Assembly (NCBI GenBank): GCA_965277775.1
Contig: OZ255843.1
Coordinates: 868,001-932,000 of the forward strand
Source: G965195345 sp965277775
GTDB lineage: Bacteria > Pseudomonadota > Gammaproteobacteria > CAKMZV01
Direction of reading: 5' to 3'
Length of the DNA stretch: 64,000 bases
The translations under genes and the position numbers were made by a program. Shown here in pieces: positions 9,154 to 19,106 of the stretch. Under the pieces are notes generated by a model that did no database searches, had not been told where the DNA came from, and saw only the letters and a program-made list of their open reading frames with translations. Numbering within the stretch: position 1 is the first letter of the stretch; each line of letters opens with the position of its first letter.

Positions 9154-10123
9154 TCTGTTTATCCTTGTTAGGTCTTGTCGCTTCGATTTTTAAACCTGTG
9201 GCAAACAATGTATAGACCAATGTTATAACGAGACAAATTTACGTTAAAACCATTTTAACAATGGCTCATAACGAAGCTAAATCAGACAGAATTTGTGGGG
9301 ATTTTAAGCGTGATTACCAAAATATGACAGATGCAGCGCATCAAGTTGCTTTGCAATGACCAATAATGTTGAGCCGACCCAGATTTGTGGTCTGCTTCAG
9401 CGAATATTGGGCGTTCAGATGGGTCATTAAGCCAGTCAAACCAGTCAATTGCTTTGAAGCAATTGAGCAAAGGGACGGAACACTAGTGGCATCGTCTTGA
9501 AGGTCAAAAAGGGTTAATAAAATATACATCAAATCATTGAAATATTAGGTGTTATTTGCAATTCCTTACAATCATTCTGTCTTCTCTACAGGGCTTTTCA
9601 CTTCTTATTTGGCCATGTCTCTTCTGGCACGAAGTATTATTCATTACACATAGATGAAAGCATCAAACTGTCTTTGTCTTATTTCTTCAGTTTGCTCAAC
9701 TTTTCGTACGCCTTTGGTTTGCTATTTTTTAAAGCGGTTTGCTAAAGATTTTTCCTTGTAGCGAGCCTTCCTGCTCATAAACCCGATCATCATACGATCA
9801 TAAACCTTATCTATGCAACGATGCCTTATTCGCATTCTTTAGCGATCTTTTCTCACATCTTTGGCACTAAAAGCACTGTATCGGCGGATTTTTAAAGCAC
9901 ATTTGCGACAATTGTCGTTTTTTCGACTTTAATAAAGCCAACCTTGTTTACTATTATATAGGAAATGCGCCTGTAAAAATGTATAATTATTGACCGAGTT
10001 CACTTGGTCTGATCTGTTCAATTTAACAGAACTGGACCCTCCAAACGCCTATGGAACTGAGACGTTCGTAGTTGTTGATACTGTAGGTGAACGCCATTTC
10101 TCGCCAAAAAGGTTAAAATTTTC
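9154..10123. other. 970-bp intergenic region between rne and coaD (divergent)
   Basis: No convincing gene on either strand; the two ~62-aa minus-strand ORFs look like random sequence. The part next to rne may be its 5' UTR, as rne leaders are long and autoregulatory in enterobacteria (inference). Local structures: a perfect palindrome at 9445-9466 (TCAATTGCTT, TG, AAGCAATTGA); CGACAATTGTCG at 9906-9917 followed by six T; and a hairpin in the last 60 bases before coaD with GAGA/TCTC and CGTTC/GAACG arms. Candidate coaD promoter elements (TATAAT-like) lie near 9980-9995. Confidence 0.5.
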
Positions 10124-10615
10124 ATGATTGCACTTTATCCAGGCACATTTGATCCGATTACCAATGGTCATACAGACCTCATACAAAGAGGGTTGCGCCT
10201 GTTTGATCAGGTCATTGTTGCAGTGAGTGAACAACCGGGTAAATCACCTTTGCTGGATCACCAACAAAGATTGTGTTTGACCCGTGAAGTCTGCCAAAAT
10301 GACGATCGAGTAAAAGTGATAGGATTTAACGGCCTACTGATCGATTGTGTACGCGAACAATCAGCGCAGATATTAATGCGTGGGCTCAGGGCTGTATCGG
10401 ATTTTGAATACGAATTTCAATTGGCAACGATGAACCGTTGCTTAGACCCCAACATTGAAACTATTTTTCTGACGCCTTCAGAGAAAAACAGTTTTTTATC
10501 CAGTACATTGGTGCGCGAAATTGCATTATTAAAGGGAGACATCTCACCTTTTGTTGCTCAACCGGTTGTCAATTTACTCTCAAGCGTTTGTAGTGAAAGG
10601 AATTTATGCAAATGA
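10124..10615 (+). CDS. coaD: Phosphopantetheine adenylyltransferase
   Basis: 163 aa. Fourth step of coenzyme A biosynthesis (4'-phosphopantetheine + ATP to dephospho-CoA). Nucleotidyltransferase motifs: YPGTFDPITNGHTDL at the N terminus (the TxGH element is TNGH), MRGLRAVSDFEYEFQLATMN, and the C-terminal SSTLVREIA. Normal length. Its end overlaps the next gene by 10 bases. Confidence 0.97.
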   Translation: MIALYPGTFDPITNGHTDLIQRGLRLFDQVIVAVSEQPGKSPLLDHQQRLCLTREVCQNDDRVKVIGFNGLLIDCVREQSAQILMRGLRAVSDFEYEFQLATMNRCLDPNIETIFLTPSEKNSFLSSTLVREIALLKGDISPFVAQPVVNLLSSVCSERNLCK

Positions 10616-11739
10616 AAAAGCCCGTTATTTTGAATCAATTGGTTAAAGGTATGCGACTGACCTTATTGCTCTGCTGGGTTATTCCAGCAAGCACATTCGC
10701 CAATAATTTCTTTAACAACTCCAAATTTAATACCATCTCTGTTTCAGTTGAAGCCTATCCGACTTATGATCAAGCATTGGTTCAACACGCCGCTCTCAAA
10801 ATGTTGGTTAAAGTGACTGGCAATAAAGACTTATTTTTTAATGCCCGCATTCGGGAAAAATTGAAAAGCATTGATAAAAAATATGTGGCCAAGTACAGCA
10901 TCATTCAGAATGTTAATCCCAAACAACACAACTTGGTTTTCAGTGGTAAAAAAATATCCGATTTGGTCACGAAATTAAATCTGGACATTTGGCCTCGACC
11001 ACGTCCTCAAACCTTATTATGGTTAGTGACTGAAGATGAAGACAAAAATCGGTCTGCCAATTCAGATGCCGATCTGCCTGAACTTTGGAAAAATGCCCTT
11101 AAACGCACATACAACGACCTGGGCATTCAATTTATTCTACCTGCACTCACGCTTGAAGAGCGAGCGAGTATGAACTTGGATAATCTGTGGCACAGTAATG
11201 ATACCCAAATCTTAAAGTTAAGCGAGGCGTACCAAACCGAAAACATCCTCATTGTCACCATCAATAAACATGACGTTAACTGGAGTATTAATTGGCGAAA
11301 ATATAATTTGAACAGAACTTTAGAACAGACAGGTCAATTTTATATTGATGCCATTGCCAAAGGTATTGAGCGCTTAACAAAGTCTATTGGGCACGGTCTG
11401 TGGATCAAAGATCGCCAAATTATGACTTCTCAACAATTAATCTATTTTAATATCGAAAATGTTTATAATCGAGCAGATTTTAAGCGCGTTGAAAAAGTCA
11501 TTCAAAACTCACGCTGGCTCAAATCCGCTTTCCTTATACAAATTGAAAATGGTGTTTTGAAATATGAGATTATCTCGCGCAGTGATGGTGAAGAATATTT
11601 TGATGATCTATTTCTAAGTCAGTTGTTTGAATGGCAAAATATTGTGGTCGAAAAACAAAACTTAGCCATTCCATCGGACCAAGTGTCTGTCATTAATTTT
11701 CGCTTAAAAAATGCAACGGCGTCTGAATTTCAGCCTTAA
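10606..11739 (+). CDS. DUF2066 domain protein, exported
   Basis: 377 aa. A hydrophobic signal sequence near residues 17-33 (LTLLLCWVIPASTFA) predicts export. The following segment SVSVEAYPTYDQALVQHAALKMLVKVTGN matches the DUF2066 family of gammaproteobacteria, of unknown function. The ATG at 10606 has AAGGA five bases upstream and lies inside coaD, so the two are coupled. No catalytic motif is visible. Confidence 0.8.
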   Translation: MQMKKPVILNQLVKGMRLTLLLCWVIPASTFANNFFNNSKFNTISVSVEAYPTYDQALVQHAALKMLVKVTGNKDLFFNARIREKLKSIDKKYVAKYSIIQNVNPKQHNLVFSGKKISDLVTKLNLDIWPRPRPQTLLWLVTEDEDKNRSANSDADLPELWKNALKRTYNDLGIQFILPALTLEERASMNLDNLWHSNDTQILKLSEAYQTENILIVTINKHDVNWSINWRKYNLNRTLEQTGQFYIDAIAKGIERLTKSIGHGLWIKDRQIMTSQQLIYFNIENVYNRADFKRVEKVIQNSRWLKSAFLIQIENGVLKYEIISRSDGEEYFDDLFLSQLFEWQNIVVEKQNLAIPSDQVSVINFRLKNATASEFQP

Positions 11740-11796
11740 ACGTTCAATCTCAGAGTTGAATTTGCAACTATGGTAAGTCCAGTCAAGAGAACTTAA

Positions 11797-11817
11797 AAAG
11801 CATCGCCTCGTAGGCGA
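11797..11817 (-). terminator. Rho-independent terminator of hfq-hflX
   Basis: On the minus strand the hairpin TCGCCT-ACG-AGGCGA is followed after three bases by TTTTT. It lies 20 bases downstream of the hflX stop, in a convergent intergenic region with the DUF2066 gene. Confidence 0.7.
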
Positions 11818-11836
11818 CGGGTCGTGTTCAAACTGC

Positions 11837-13144
11837 TTAGGCGTTCACAACTTGATATTTGATTTCTGATTCCGCCAAAGTGTGCTTCAGAGCGTTGAAT
11901 GCTTTTAAGTTGATTCTCAAACTAAGAAGCATATCGCCATTTTGTGTAACGTCCTCGCTCAGCACCTCACCGAGTTCATGCAGTTGCGCCCGAAATTTTC
12001 CATAATTGCCGCTCAATTGAATGCGAATATCTTGATAATGACCTTTTAGATGGAAGCCAATGGCCCGTTTTAAGTCATTCAGCCCTAATGATTCTATGGC
12101 AGAAATATTCACCTGCTTGATTTGATCGTCGTGGCGAATGGTACCGATTTTGGCACTCGTCAATTCGCATTTATTTGAAACAATCAGCATAGGCACTTTT
12201 GTTGCGTCAATTTCCTCCAAAACTTGATAAACTGCATCAGCCTTAGAAGTTTTATCGGGATCACTGGCATCAATCACATGCAACACCAAATCTGCCTCGC
12301 AGACCTCTTCCAAGGTGGCCCGAAATGCAGCAATGAGTTCATGCGGCAGGCGCCGGATGAATCCAACACTGTCCGCAAGAATACATTCACCAACACCGTC
12401 AATTTTAAGTTTACGCAAGGTGGTATCCAAGGTGGCAAAAAGTTGATCTGCAGAATGAACTTCAGCGTCGGTCAGCTGATTGAATAAGGTGGATTTGCCA
12501 GCATTGGTGTAACCGACCATGACCACAGTGGGAATGTTTTTTCGTTTTCTTGAATTTCTGCCCAAATCGCGTTGACTTTGGATTTTTTTAATGCGTTGAT
12601 TGATTTGCTTAATCCGCTGATGGATGATGCGTCTATCACTTTCTAACTGAGTCTCACCCGGCCCACGTAAACCAATGCCTCCCTTTTGTCTCTCCAAGTG
12701 CGTCCAACCACCGATAAGTCTTGTTGACATATGCTGTAGCTGAGCCAATTCCACTTGTAATTTCCCCTCGTGGGTGCGGGCACGGAGGGCAAAAATGTCT
12801 AAAATCAAACGGACGCGATCAATGATTTTACAATTGAGGTCTTGACTCAAATTGCGTTCTTGAGACGGCGATAAGGTATGGTTAAAGATGACACACTCTG
12901 CTTCATGAATTTGCAGAGCTTGGCGGATGACATCTACTTGCCCTTTGCCAATGAAATATTTTGGCTCTATTTGAGTTCGTTGAAAAACCAAACGTTCACA
13001 CGCATCAGCACCTGCAGTGGCACTCAGTTCTGATAATTCTTGTTCTGTGGATTTTTGCGCAATGGCCAAAGGCAGATTGACGTGTACTAAGACCGCTTTT
13101 TCAGTAGAGCTCTGTTGTTTTAACCGACCAAATAATTCCGACAC
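11837..13144 (-). CDS. hflX: Ribosome-associated GTPase HflX
   Basis: 435 aa. The N-terminal nucleotide-binding domain contains the GTPase HflX signature GGIGLRGPGETQLESDRR. The G domain has G1 GYTNAGKST, G3 ADSVGFIRRLP and G4 SNKCEL. HflX splits or rescues stalled ribosomes in other bacteria. It starts at a GTG whose first G is the last base of the hfq stop (TAGTG), so translation is coupled. Confidence 0.95.
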   Translation of the reverse strand: MSELFGRLKQQSSTEKAVLVHVNLPLAIAQKSTEQELSELSATAGADACERLVFQRTQIEPKYFIGKGQVDVIRQALQIHEAECVIFNHTLSPSQERNLSQDLNCKIIDRVRLILDIFALRARTHEGKLQVELAQLQHMSTRLIGGWTHLERQKGGIGLRGPGETQLESDRRIIHQRIKQINQRIKKIQSQRDLGRNSRKRKNIPTVVMVGYTNAGKSTLFNQLTDAEVHSADQLFATLDTTLRKLKIDGVGECILADSVGFIRRLPHELIAAFRATLEEVCEADLVLHVIDASDPDKTSKADAVYQVLEEIDATKVPMLIVSNKCELTSAKIGTIRHDDQIKQVNISAIESLGLNDLKRAIGFHLKGHYQDIRIQLSGNYGKFRAQLHELGEVLSEDVTQNGDMLLSLRINLKAFNALKHTLAESEIKYQVVNA

Positions 13145-13371
13145 TAAGTAGCGTTTCTACCAAAAGTATTCGGTGTATGGTTGGGCACAATGGAGGAAAC
13201 AGCGTGCTTAAAGACCAATTGAACAACTGTATTGTCTAAAGCAATAGAAATATCGTCAAAATTCGTAATACATCCTTGAAGTTTGATGCCATTTATTAGA
13301 TAGATTGAAACGGGTATTTTTTCAACCTTTAAACGATCTAAATAGTCATTTTGTAAAGTATTGTTTGTCAT
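13144..13371 (-). CDS. hfq: RNA chaperone Hfq (short)
   Basis: 75 aa; E. coli Hfq is 102. Sm1 motif: VSIYLINGIKLQGCITNFDDISIAL; Sm2: QLVFKHAVSSIVP, containing the KH pair that binds uridine 3' ends. Gln of the proximal face is kept (LQNDYLDRL), but the usual DPF triplet after it is altered to NDY. The disordered C-terminal tail is almost absent. miaA, the common upstream partner, is not here. Forms an operon with hflX. Confidence 0.93.
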   Translation of the reverse strand: MTNNTLQNDYLDRLKVEKIPVSIYLINGIKLQGCITNFDDISIALDNTVVQLVFKHAVSSIVPNHTPNTFGRNAT

Positions 13372-13646
13372 AATATTGAATGTTTAATTAAGTTAACAAC
13401 TTAACCAACAATACAGAGTAAGTCAAGATGTTTTTTTCAACAAAAAAGTGCTTTCCTCTACACCGCTGGATCACTTTTCTGTTGTCTGAATAGCATTATA
13501 ACCCAGACTTATGCCGTGCGATATAATTCAAAAGCACCTTGAACACAGCCATTCTTGATTCTTACTGCGTATCTATTATTAAATCGGTACTATGAAATTT
13601 TAGACAAGAACCCCTAAACGAGTGACATTAGACTCTATTTTCTAAT

Positions 13647-14801
13647 TCAACCTTTTTGAAAGGTTTCTATCAAGTCAGTTTTCTCCCACGGCAGATCCAA
13701 GTCAGACCGACCAAAGTGTCCATAGGTCGCAGTCTGCCTGTAAATAGGGCGAAGTAAATCCAGATGATCGATGATGCCTTTGGGACTGAAATCGATGTTT
13801 TTTTCTACAATTTGGGTGATACACTCATCGCTAAGCGTTCCCGTCCCATGGGTATTGATGAAAATGGAAACAGGTTCAACTCTGCCAATCGCATAAGCGA
13901 TCTGAATCTCACATTGCTCTGCCAATCCTGAGGCCACCACATTTTTTGCAGCGTATCGAGCCATATAAGCTGCTGAACGATCGACTTTGGTCGGGTCTTT
14001 TCCAGAAAATGCGCCCCCACCATGGCGAGCCGTTCCTCCATAGGTGTCCACAATGATTTTTCTGCCCGTTAGACCACAATCACTGACAGGCCCGCCTTCG
14101 ACAAAGCGGCCAGTCGGATTGATGAGATATTTGGTCTGCTCCGTTAAAAGTTCAGCTGGAATAACGGCTTTAATAATCGCTTCTTGAACCGTTTCTTTGA
14201 TTGTATCGTCCGAAATATCAGGGTCGTGCTGGGTGGACAACACCACTGTTTTTACCGTCACAGGTTTGCCATGCTCATAGTAGAAAGTGACTTGGCTTTT
14301 AGCATCAGGTCTTAACCAGGGGATTGTTTTGTTTTTGCGCAATTGAGCTTGTTTACGCATTAAGCGATGGGCATAACTGATGGGGGCAGGCATAAACTCA
14401 GCGGTTTCATTGCAAGCATAACCGAACACAAAACCTTGATCACCGGCACCCATAGAATTGTCTTCTCGATCAACCCCTTGTGCAATGTCTGCTGATTGCT
14501 TGTTCATTAAATTATTAATATCGCAGGTTTTGGCATTAAAGACTAAGGCTTCACAATCATAGCCAATATCAGCCACTGTTTGACGCACCAATGATTCAAT
14601 GTCCTTTTGAGTCAGCATGTGATTTGCAGTCAATTCACCCGCAATAAGAATCAAATTCGATTTGACCAATGTTTCACAAGCCACTCGCGCATGACTGTCT
14701 TGATCGATAATGGCATCTAATATCGTATCTGAAATTTGGTCAGCAATTTTGTCTGGGTGCCCCTCTGAGACAGACTCAGATGAGAATAAATAATTTGACA
14801 T
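13647..14801 (-). CDS. metK: S-adenosylmethionine synthetase
   Basis: 384 aa, standard length. Makes SAM from methionine and ATP. Visible motifs: ATP-binding SVSEGHPDKIADQISD at the N terminus, GAGDQGFVFGYA, and the P-loop-like GGGAFSGKDPTKVDRSAAY. C-terminal GHFGRSDLDLPWEKTD. I saw no MetJ operator (AGACGTCT repeats) or SAM riboswitch upstream. Transcribed alone on the minus strand. Confidence 0.98.
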   Translation of the reverse strand: MSNYLFSSESVSEGHPDKIADQISDTILDAIIDQDSHARVACETLVKSNLILIAGELTANHMLTQKDIESLVRQTVADIGYDCEALVFNAKTCDINNLMNKQSADIAQGVDREDNSMGAGDQGFVFGYACNETAEFMPAPISYAHRLMRKQAQLRKNKTIPWLRPDAKSQVTFYYEHGKPVTVKTVVLSTQHDPDISDDTIKETVQEAIIKAVIPAELLTEQTKYLINPTGRFVEGGPVSDCGLTGRKIIVDTYGGTARHGGGAFSGKDPTKVDRSAAYMARYAAKNVVASGLAEQCEIQIAYAIGRVEPVSIFINTHGTGTLSDECITQIVEKNIDFSPKGIIDHLDLLRPIYRQTATYGHFGRSDLDLPWEKTDLIETFQKG

Positions 14802-14964
14802 GGTGCTAGGAGCGCTTCTAACGCTAATTTACTAAAGTCTATCGAGGAAATGCCTAATGCATGGACTAAAAAATGTGTTTAAATTATACCATCATAATGA
14901 TTTATTCAAACTTAAACGATAATGCCTCAACCACTATAAATTCAATCAATACTTGGAAATGTTA

Positions 14965-15606
14965 ATGAAATCCCCTCTGATCATAGAACCGACAAAAACG
15001 CATCACCATTCTGTCATTTGGCTTCATGGTTTAGGTGCTGACGCCACTGATTTTTTGGGCATTCTGCCTCATCTAAAACAAACCAATCAAGCGCACGTTC
15101 GCTGGATATTCCCTTATGCGCCCGAACAAGCAGTGACCATAAACGGGGGTATGCGCATGCCATCGTGGTTTGACATTACCTCCTCAGATTTGCAAAATGG
15201 TTCAAATTTAACAGACATTGAGCAAAGCGTATCAGGCATTGGTCAATTGATCGATGAAGAAGCTCGTACCTTAGGTCACTTGAACAAAGTCCATTTGGCC
15301 GGTTTCTCTCAAGGCGGTGTTATTGCTCTAAGCTGCGCTGGTGAATATTCGGTTGGCAGCGTGTTGGCATTATCGTGTTATCTTCCAAAGCCCGATCGAC
15401 TGGGTTCGGCTGCAAGTACCACCATTATGATGATGCATGGCTACAATGACCCGGTGGTGCCTTTTGCAGCAGGTTTGAATAGTTATCAATCATTGGTGGA
15501 TCAAGGGGTAAAAATTCAATGGAAAGCCTACACCATGGATCATGAGCTTTGTCCCGAACAACTTGTTGACATTGATCTGTGGCTCTGCCGGCAATTAAAA
15601 TCATAA
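14965..15606 (+). CDS. Carboxylesterase/lysophospholipase-type alpha/beta hydrolase
   Basis: 213 aa from the ATG at 14965 (GGA at 14955-14957). Catalytic triad readable as Ser in HLAGFSQGG, Asp in YNDPVVPF and His in TMDHELCPEQ. The N-terminal VIWLHGLGADATDF forms the oxyanion region, typical of the carboxylesterase 2 family (EstB, acyl-protein thioesterase relatives). Cytoplasmic; natural substrate unknown. Eight bases separate it from gluQ. Confidence 0.88.
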   Translation: MKSPLIIEPTKTHHHSVIWLHGLGADATDFLGILPHLKQTNQAHVRWIFPYAPEQAVTINGGMRMPSWFDITSSDLQNGSNLTDIEQSVSGIGQLIDEEARTLGHLNKVHLAGFSQGGVIALSCAGEYSVGSVLALSCYLPKPDRLGSAASTTIMMMHGYNDPVVPFAAGLNSYQSLVDQGVKIQWKAYTMDHELCPEQLVDIDLWLCRQLKS

Positions 15607-15614
15607 ATTAGATA

Positions 15615-16496
15615 ATGGCCTCATCCTATATTGGTCGATTTGCCCCGTCACCCACGGGTGATCTACATTTTGGCTCATTGTTGAGTGCTCTGGCAAGTTT
15701 TTGTGATGCACGGGCGCACAATGGGCAATGGTTGGTGCGCATTGAGGACATTGACCCACCCCGAGAAGTGCCAGGCGCAAAGGCAAATATTGTGGCAACC
15801 TTAGAGCAGTATGGTCTTTATTGGGATCAAGCAGTGAGCTATCAAAGTCAGCGGCTGACGTACTATCAACACTATTTAGAACAATTAAGCCACCGAAGCC
15901 ATGTCTATCCATGCAACTGCACCCGCCAACGATTGCGCTCATTGAATGGGGTTTATGATGGATTTTGCCTAAAAAATTATGACGCTAATATGACTGAGCC
16001 TCATGCTTTGCGCGTTGCGTGCCGTTGTGAAGTTGAATGGCAAGACCTTGTATATGGTCACCAAAAACCCCCGATGAATGGGGATTTTATCGTTAAAAGA
16101 AAAGACGGATTATTTGCCTATCAATTAGCTGTCAGCGTGGATGATATGCTCCAAGGAATCACTCATGTGGTCAGAGGCTATGATTTATTGCCCACCACAG
16201 CCAACCAAATGCACTTAATGAACTGTTGGGACCATACCCCACCCACCTACATGCACGTGCCAATGGTGGTCGATCGCCATGGCCAAAAATTGAGCAAACA
16301 AACCCATGCGCCCAGCTTATCAAACGAGCCGCATGCTATCGCACAAAAACTGTGGCTATCGCTCAAGCTACTGGGCCAAAATCCGCCAGCTAAAATTCAA
16401 CAATCTGATGCCAAAACCATCATCCAGTGGGCCATCCACCATTGGCAACGCTCAGCAATTCCAAAGGTGACAGAGCAGGTTATACCTGCACCTTAA
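15615..16496 (+). CDS. gluQ: Glutamyl-Q tRNA(Asp) synthetase
   Basis: 293 aa. A truncated GluRS-like enzyme that attaches glutamate to queuosine in the tRNA(Asp) anticodon. Class I signatures: GRFAPSPTGDLHFGSLLSAL (HIGH-like element HFGS) and GQKLSKQT (KMSKS-like). A zinc-site region with YPCNCTRQRL and FCLKNYD follows residue 95. It lacks the anticodon-binding domain of GluRS, consistent with the short length. Confidence 0.94.
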   Translation: MASSYIGRFAPSPTGDLHFGSLLSALASFCDARAHNGQWLVRIEDIDPPREVPGAKANIVATLEQYGLYWDQAVSYQSQRLTYYQHYLEQLSHRSHVYPCNCTRQRLRSLNGVYDGFCLKNYDANMTEPHALRVACRCEVEWQDLVYGHQKPPMNGDFIVKRKDGLFAYQLAVSVDDMLQGITHVVRGYDLLPTTANQMHLMNCWDHTPPTYMHVPMVVDRHGQKLSKQTHAPSLSNEPHAIAQKLWLSLKLLGQNPPAKIQQSDAKTIIQWAIHHWQRSAIPKVTEQVIPAP

Positions 16497-16506
16497 TGCT
16501 TTACTA

Positions 16507-17442
16507 CTATGACGATTGCAGGGTGCCGGTCAATTCGCTGAGATGATAAATGCCTTGATCAGACATCCATTTTTGCAAGTTTTGACAAATATTTCTCGCG
16601 GTCATGACATCATTTGCTATTGCAGTGCCAATGGCACATGCAGAAGCACCTGCCATAAAAAAAGCCAGCACATCTTCTGCCGAACCAATGCCCCCCAAAC
16701 CAATAATAGGAACATGATGCGCACACGCAACTTGCCAAATCTCATGGACTTTTAACAATGCCATGGGTTGAATGGACGGACCGGAAACCCCACCAGAAAA
16801 ACCGCCTAACACCGATTTTCGGGTTTCAATGTCCACCACCAATCCGGAAAAAGTATTGACAGCAGAAAGGATGTTTGCGCCCGCAAGAATACAGTGTTCT
16901 GCCGTTTTGGCAATGCTGGTTTGATTGGGTGATAATTTGGCAATGATGGGTTTTTGAGTCGCACTTCTACAAGCGCTTATAACTTCAGCGGCCAAAATTG
17001 GATCGTTACCAAAAATGGCACCACCATGTTTGATATTGGGGCAAGAGATATTTATTTCTATCGCTTGTACAGTGGTTTGGTCAAATAATTGAACGACTTG
17101 GACGTAATCCTCAATTGAATGACCGCAAACATTGGCAATGATATTCAGATGCGCTGGTAGATTTGATAATTTGGGTAGGTGATGTTTGATGACCGCTTCA
17201 ACCCCTGGATTTTCCAAGCCAACAGAATTGATCAATCCGCTGGGGGTTTCCCAAACCCTTTCCATGGCATTGCCTTCATAAGGATTAAGCGTTGTGCCTT
17301 TCAAACAGACCGCCCCAATCGAATCAAAAGGGAATCCACGGATATTTGCCAATTCATGTGCAAATCCGGCATGACCAGAGGCAAGGCAGAGAGGCGTTTG
17401 CCACGTCATTCCAGCAAGGTTTACAGATAAAGCGTTGGTCAT
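16507..17442 (-). CDS. pyrD: Dihydroorotate dehydrogenase, class 1B-like
   Basis: 311 aa from the ATG at 17442; a TTG at 17478 would add 12 residues that do not fit the family. FMN-binding TIM barrel oxidising dihydroorotate in pyrimidine synthesis. Class 1 active-site Cys in EINISCPNIKHGG, substrate-binding NSVGLENPG, and the phosphate site GLGGIGSAEDVLAFFMAGASA. The sequence resembles the soluble NAD-linked class 1B rather than the membrane class 2 enzyme usual in gammaproteobacteria. Class 1B normally needs a PyrK subunit, which is not adjacent. Confidence 0.85.
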   Translation of the reverse strand: MTNALSVNLAGMTWQTPLCLASGHAGFAHELANIRGFPFDSIGAVCLKGTTLNPYEGNAMERVWETPSGLINSVGLENPGVEAVIKHHLPKLSNLPAHLNIIANVCGHSIEDYVQVVQLFDQTTVQAIEINISCPNIKHGGAIFGNDPILAAEVISACRSATQKPIIAKLSPNQTSIAKTAEHCILAGANILSAVNTFSGLVVDIETRKSVLGGFSGGVSGPSIQPMALLKVHEIWQVACAHHVPIIGLGGIGSAEDVLAFFMAGASACAIGTAIANDVMTARNICQNLQKWMSDQGIYHLSELTGTLQSS

Positions 17443-17666
17443 ACGATTACAATAGCGCTGGTTAATCCAATTTCTCAACCTTAGGCAAGTATTCCGTTTT
17501 TAAATTCAGCATTTTTATTCGGCGTTCAGCTTTTGTACAGCACTCAGCTACTTTGTTTTTCATGCTCTATTCGAGTTCTTATTAAGACCTATTTTTCATT
17601 AAATGATAATAATAACAGCCGAAATACCCCTCTCATGTAGCAAGCTCCTATTGTAATGACATTGAC

Positions 17667-19064
17667 ATGAAAAAACCCGTTTTAAATCAAACAGAAATTC
17701 GGCAAACCATGACCATTGCCGCTATTTTTGCAAGCCGTATGTTGGGCTTGTTCATCATATTCCCCGTTTTCTCTGTCTATGTACTCAGTGGTGCCTACGG
17801 TCAAGTGAGTGCACTTACTATGGGTATTGCCATGGGCATTTACGGTCTGACCCAAGCCAGTATGCAAGTACCCTTTGGCTTGCTCTCCGACTATTTTGGA
17901 CGAAAAAAAATGATTTTCATCGGCTTAATGTTGTTTCTGCTCGGCAGTTTGATCGCTGGGATTGCAGAAAACATTTCCACCCTCATCATTGGCCGAGCAC
18001 TCCAAGGCTCTGGTGCAGTTTCTGCCGTTTTACTGGCACTTTTAGCCGATCTTACCCCACCAGCGAAGCGGTTGAGAACCATGGCGATCATTGGCATGTC
18101 CATTGGCGCCTCGTTCATGCTTTCATTTCTAATTGGACCCATCTTATACAAGGTCATCAGTTTGCCTGGATTATTTTTTGTAACCGCAGGTCTGGCGATC
18201 ATTGGTTTGCTCATATTAGGGTCGATTCCAGAACCTGCCCAACAAAAAACACACTTAGAAAATACGGTGAGTCTGAAACACTTTAAACAGGTGGCGCAAG
18301 ATACACAATTACTGCGTCTTGATTTCGGAATATTTGCACTTCATGCTTCTATAACCGCCCTCTTTATCGCCATCCCATTTTTGCTCATGAAGCACTTTAA
18401 TATGCCTTTAGCCGAGCATTGGATGGTTTATTTACCCGTGCTCATTTTGTCCGTTTTCCTCATGGTTCCGTGTATCATCATTGCCGAAAAAACAGGGCAC
18501 ATAAAACTTATATTTACCCTGAGCATTGGTTTACTTGTCATATCACAGTTGGGTCTTTTTGCAACACAAAATGGCTTCATTGGTTTTATGGTATTCTTGG
18601 TGTTGTTTTTTACAGCTTTTAATTTTTTAGAAGCGAGCTTGCCTTCCTTAGTCAGCCTTATAGCATCGCCAAGGCAAAGAGGCACAGCCATGGGCATTTA
18701 TTCCTCAAGTCAATTTTTGGGCTCCTTTGCCGGTGGTGCATTCGGAGGCTGGTTATTCAGCTATTATGATGCCTCAGGGATTTTTATAGGGAGTGCCTGT
18801 CTGGGAATGCTGTGGTTATTGGTTTGCTACAAGCAAGCGCTGGGTCTAGGAAAAACCATCATTTTGGAGGCGCCGGTTCAGCATCTCAAAGGATCATTTG
18901 CCGACATAGAACAAATTGCGTTGAATCAGCACGGCGTATTGGACGCAGTGGCGGTTGAATCTGAATCTATTCTGTATTTAAAAGTCGAAAAAACCTTTAA
19001 GATCGACGCACTTAACCAAGCGCTTTTTATGGACCAATACTTAAACGATCAACTAAATGATTAG
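17667..19064 (+). CDS. yajR: MFS transporter of the YajR type with C-terminal YAM domain
   Basis: 465 aa. Twelve predicted membrane helices fill residues 12-395. Motif A between TM2 and TM3 is GLLSDYFGRKKM and the second-half counterpart is SPRQRGTAMG. After TM12 a soluble ~65-residue domain (HLKGSFADIEQIALNQHGV...) matches the small ferredoxin-like YAM domain that distinguishes YajR. The transported compound is not known; proton-driven efflux is likely. Confidence 0.88.
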   Translation: MKKPVLNQTEIRQTMTIAAIFASRMLGLFIIFPVFSVYVLSGAYGQVSALTMGIAMGIYGLTQASMQVPFGLLSDYFGRKKMIFIGLMLFLLGSLIAGIAENISTLIIGRALQGSGAVSAVLLALLADLTPPAKRLRTMAIIGMSIGASFMLSFLIGPILYKVISLPGLFFVTAGLAIIGLLILGSIPEPAQQKTHLENTVSLKHFKQVAQDTQLLRLDFGIFALHASITALFIAIPFLLMKHFNMPLAEHWMVYLPVLILSVFLMVPCIIIAEKTGHIKLIFTLSIGLLVISQLGLFATQNGFIGFMVFLVLFFTAFNFLEASLPSLVSLIASPRQRGTAMGIYSSSQFLGSFAGGAFGGWLFSYYDASGIFIGSACLGMLWLLVCYKQALGLGKTIILEAPVQHLKGSFADIEQIALNQHGVLDAVAVESESILYLKVEKTFKIDALNQALFMDQYLNDQLND

Positions 19065-19106
19065 CAAGGCTCCGCTACTGCATTGGTGCTACCGACTTTT
19101 TGGATG

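Noticed and set aside
10010..10120. Segment CTGAGACGTTCG before coaD resembling the 5' end of 6S RNA
   Set aside because: Only about 60 bases remain before the coaD start and the remainder does not match 6S; the resemblance is limited to one short stretch.
13648..13664. AACCTTT / AAAGGTT hairpin at the end of metK as terminator
   Set aside because: It lies within the last codons and has no T tract on the minus strand.
14802..14952. MetJ operator or SAM riboswitch upstream of metK
   Set aside because: No AGACGTCT repeats or SAM-binding core seen.
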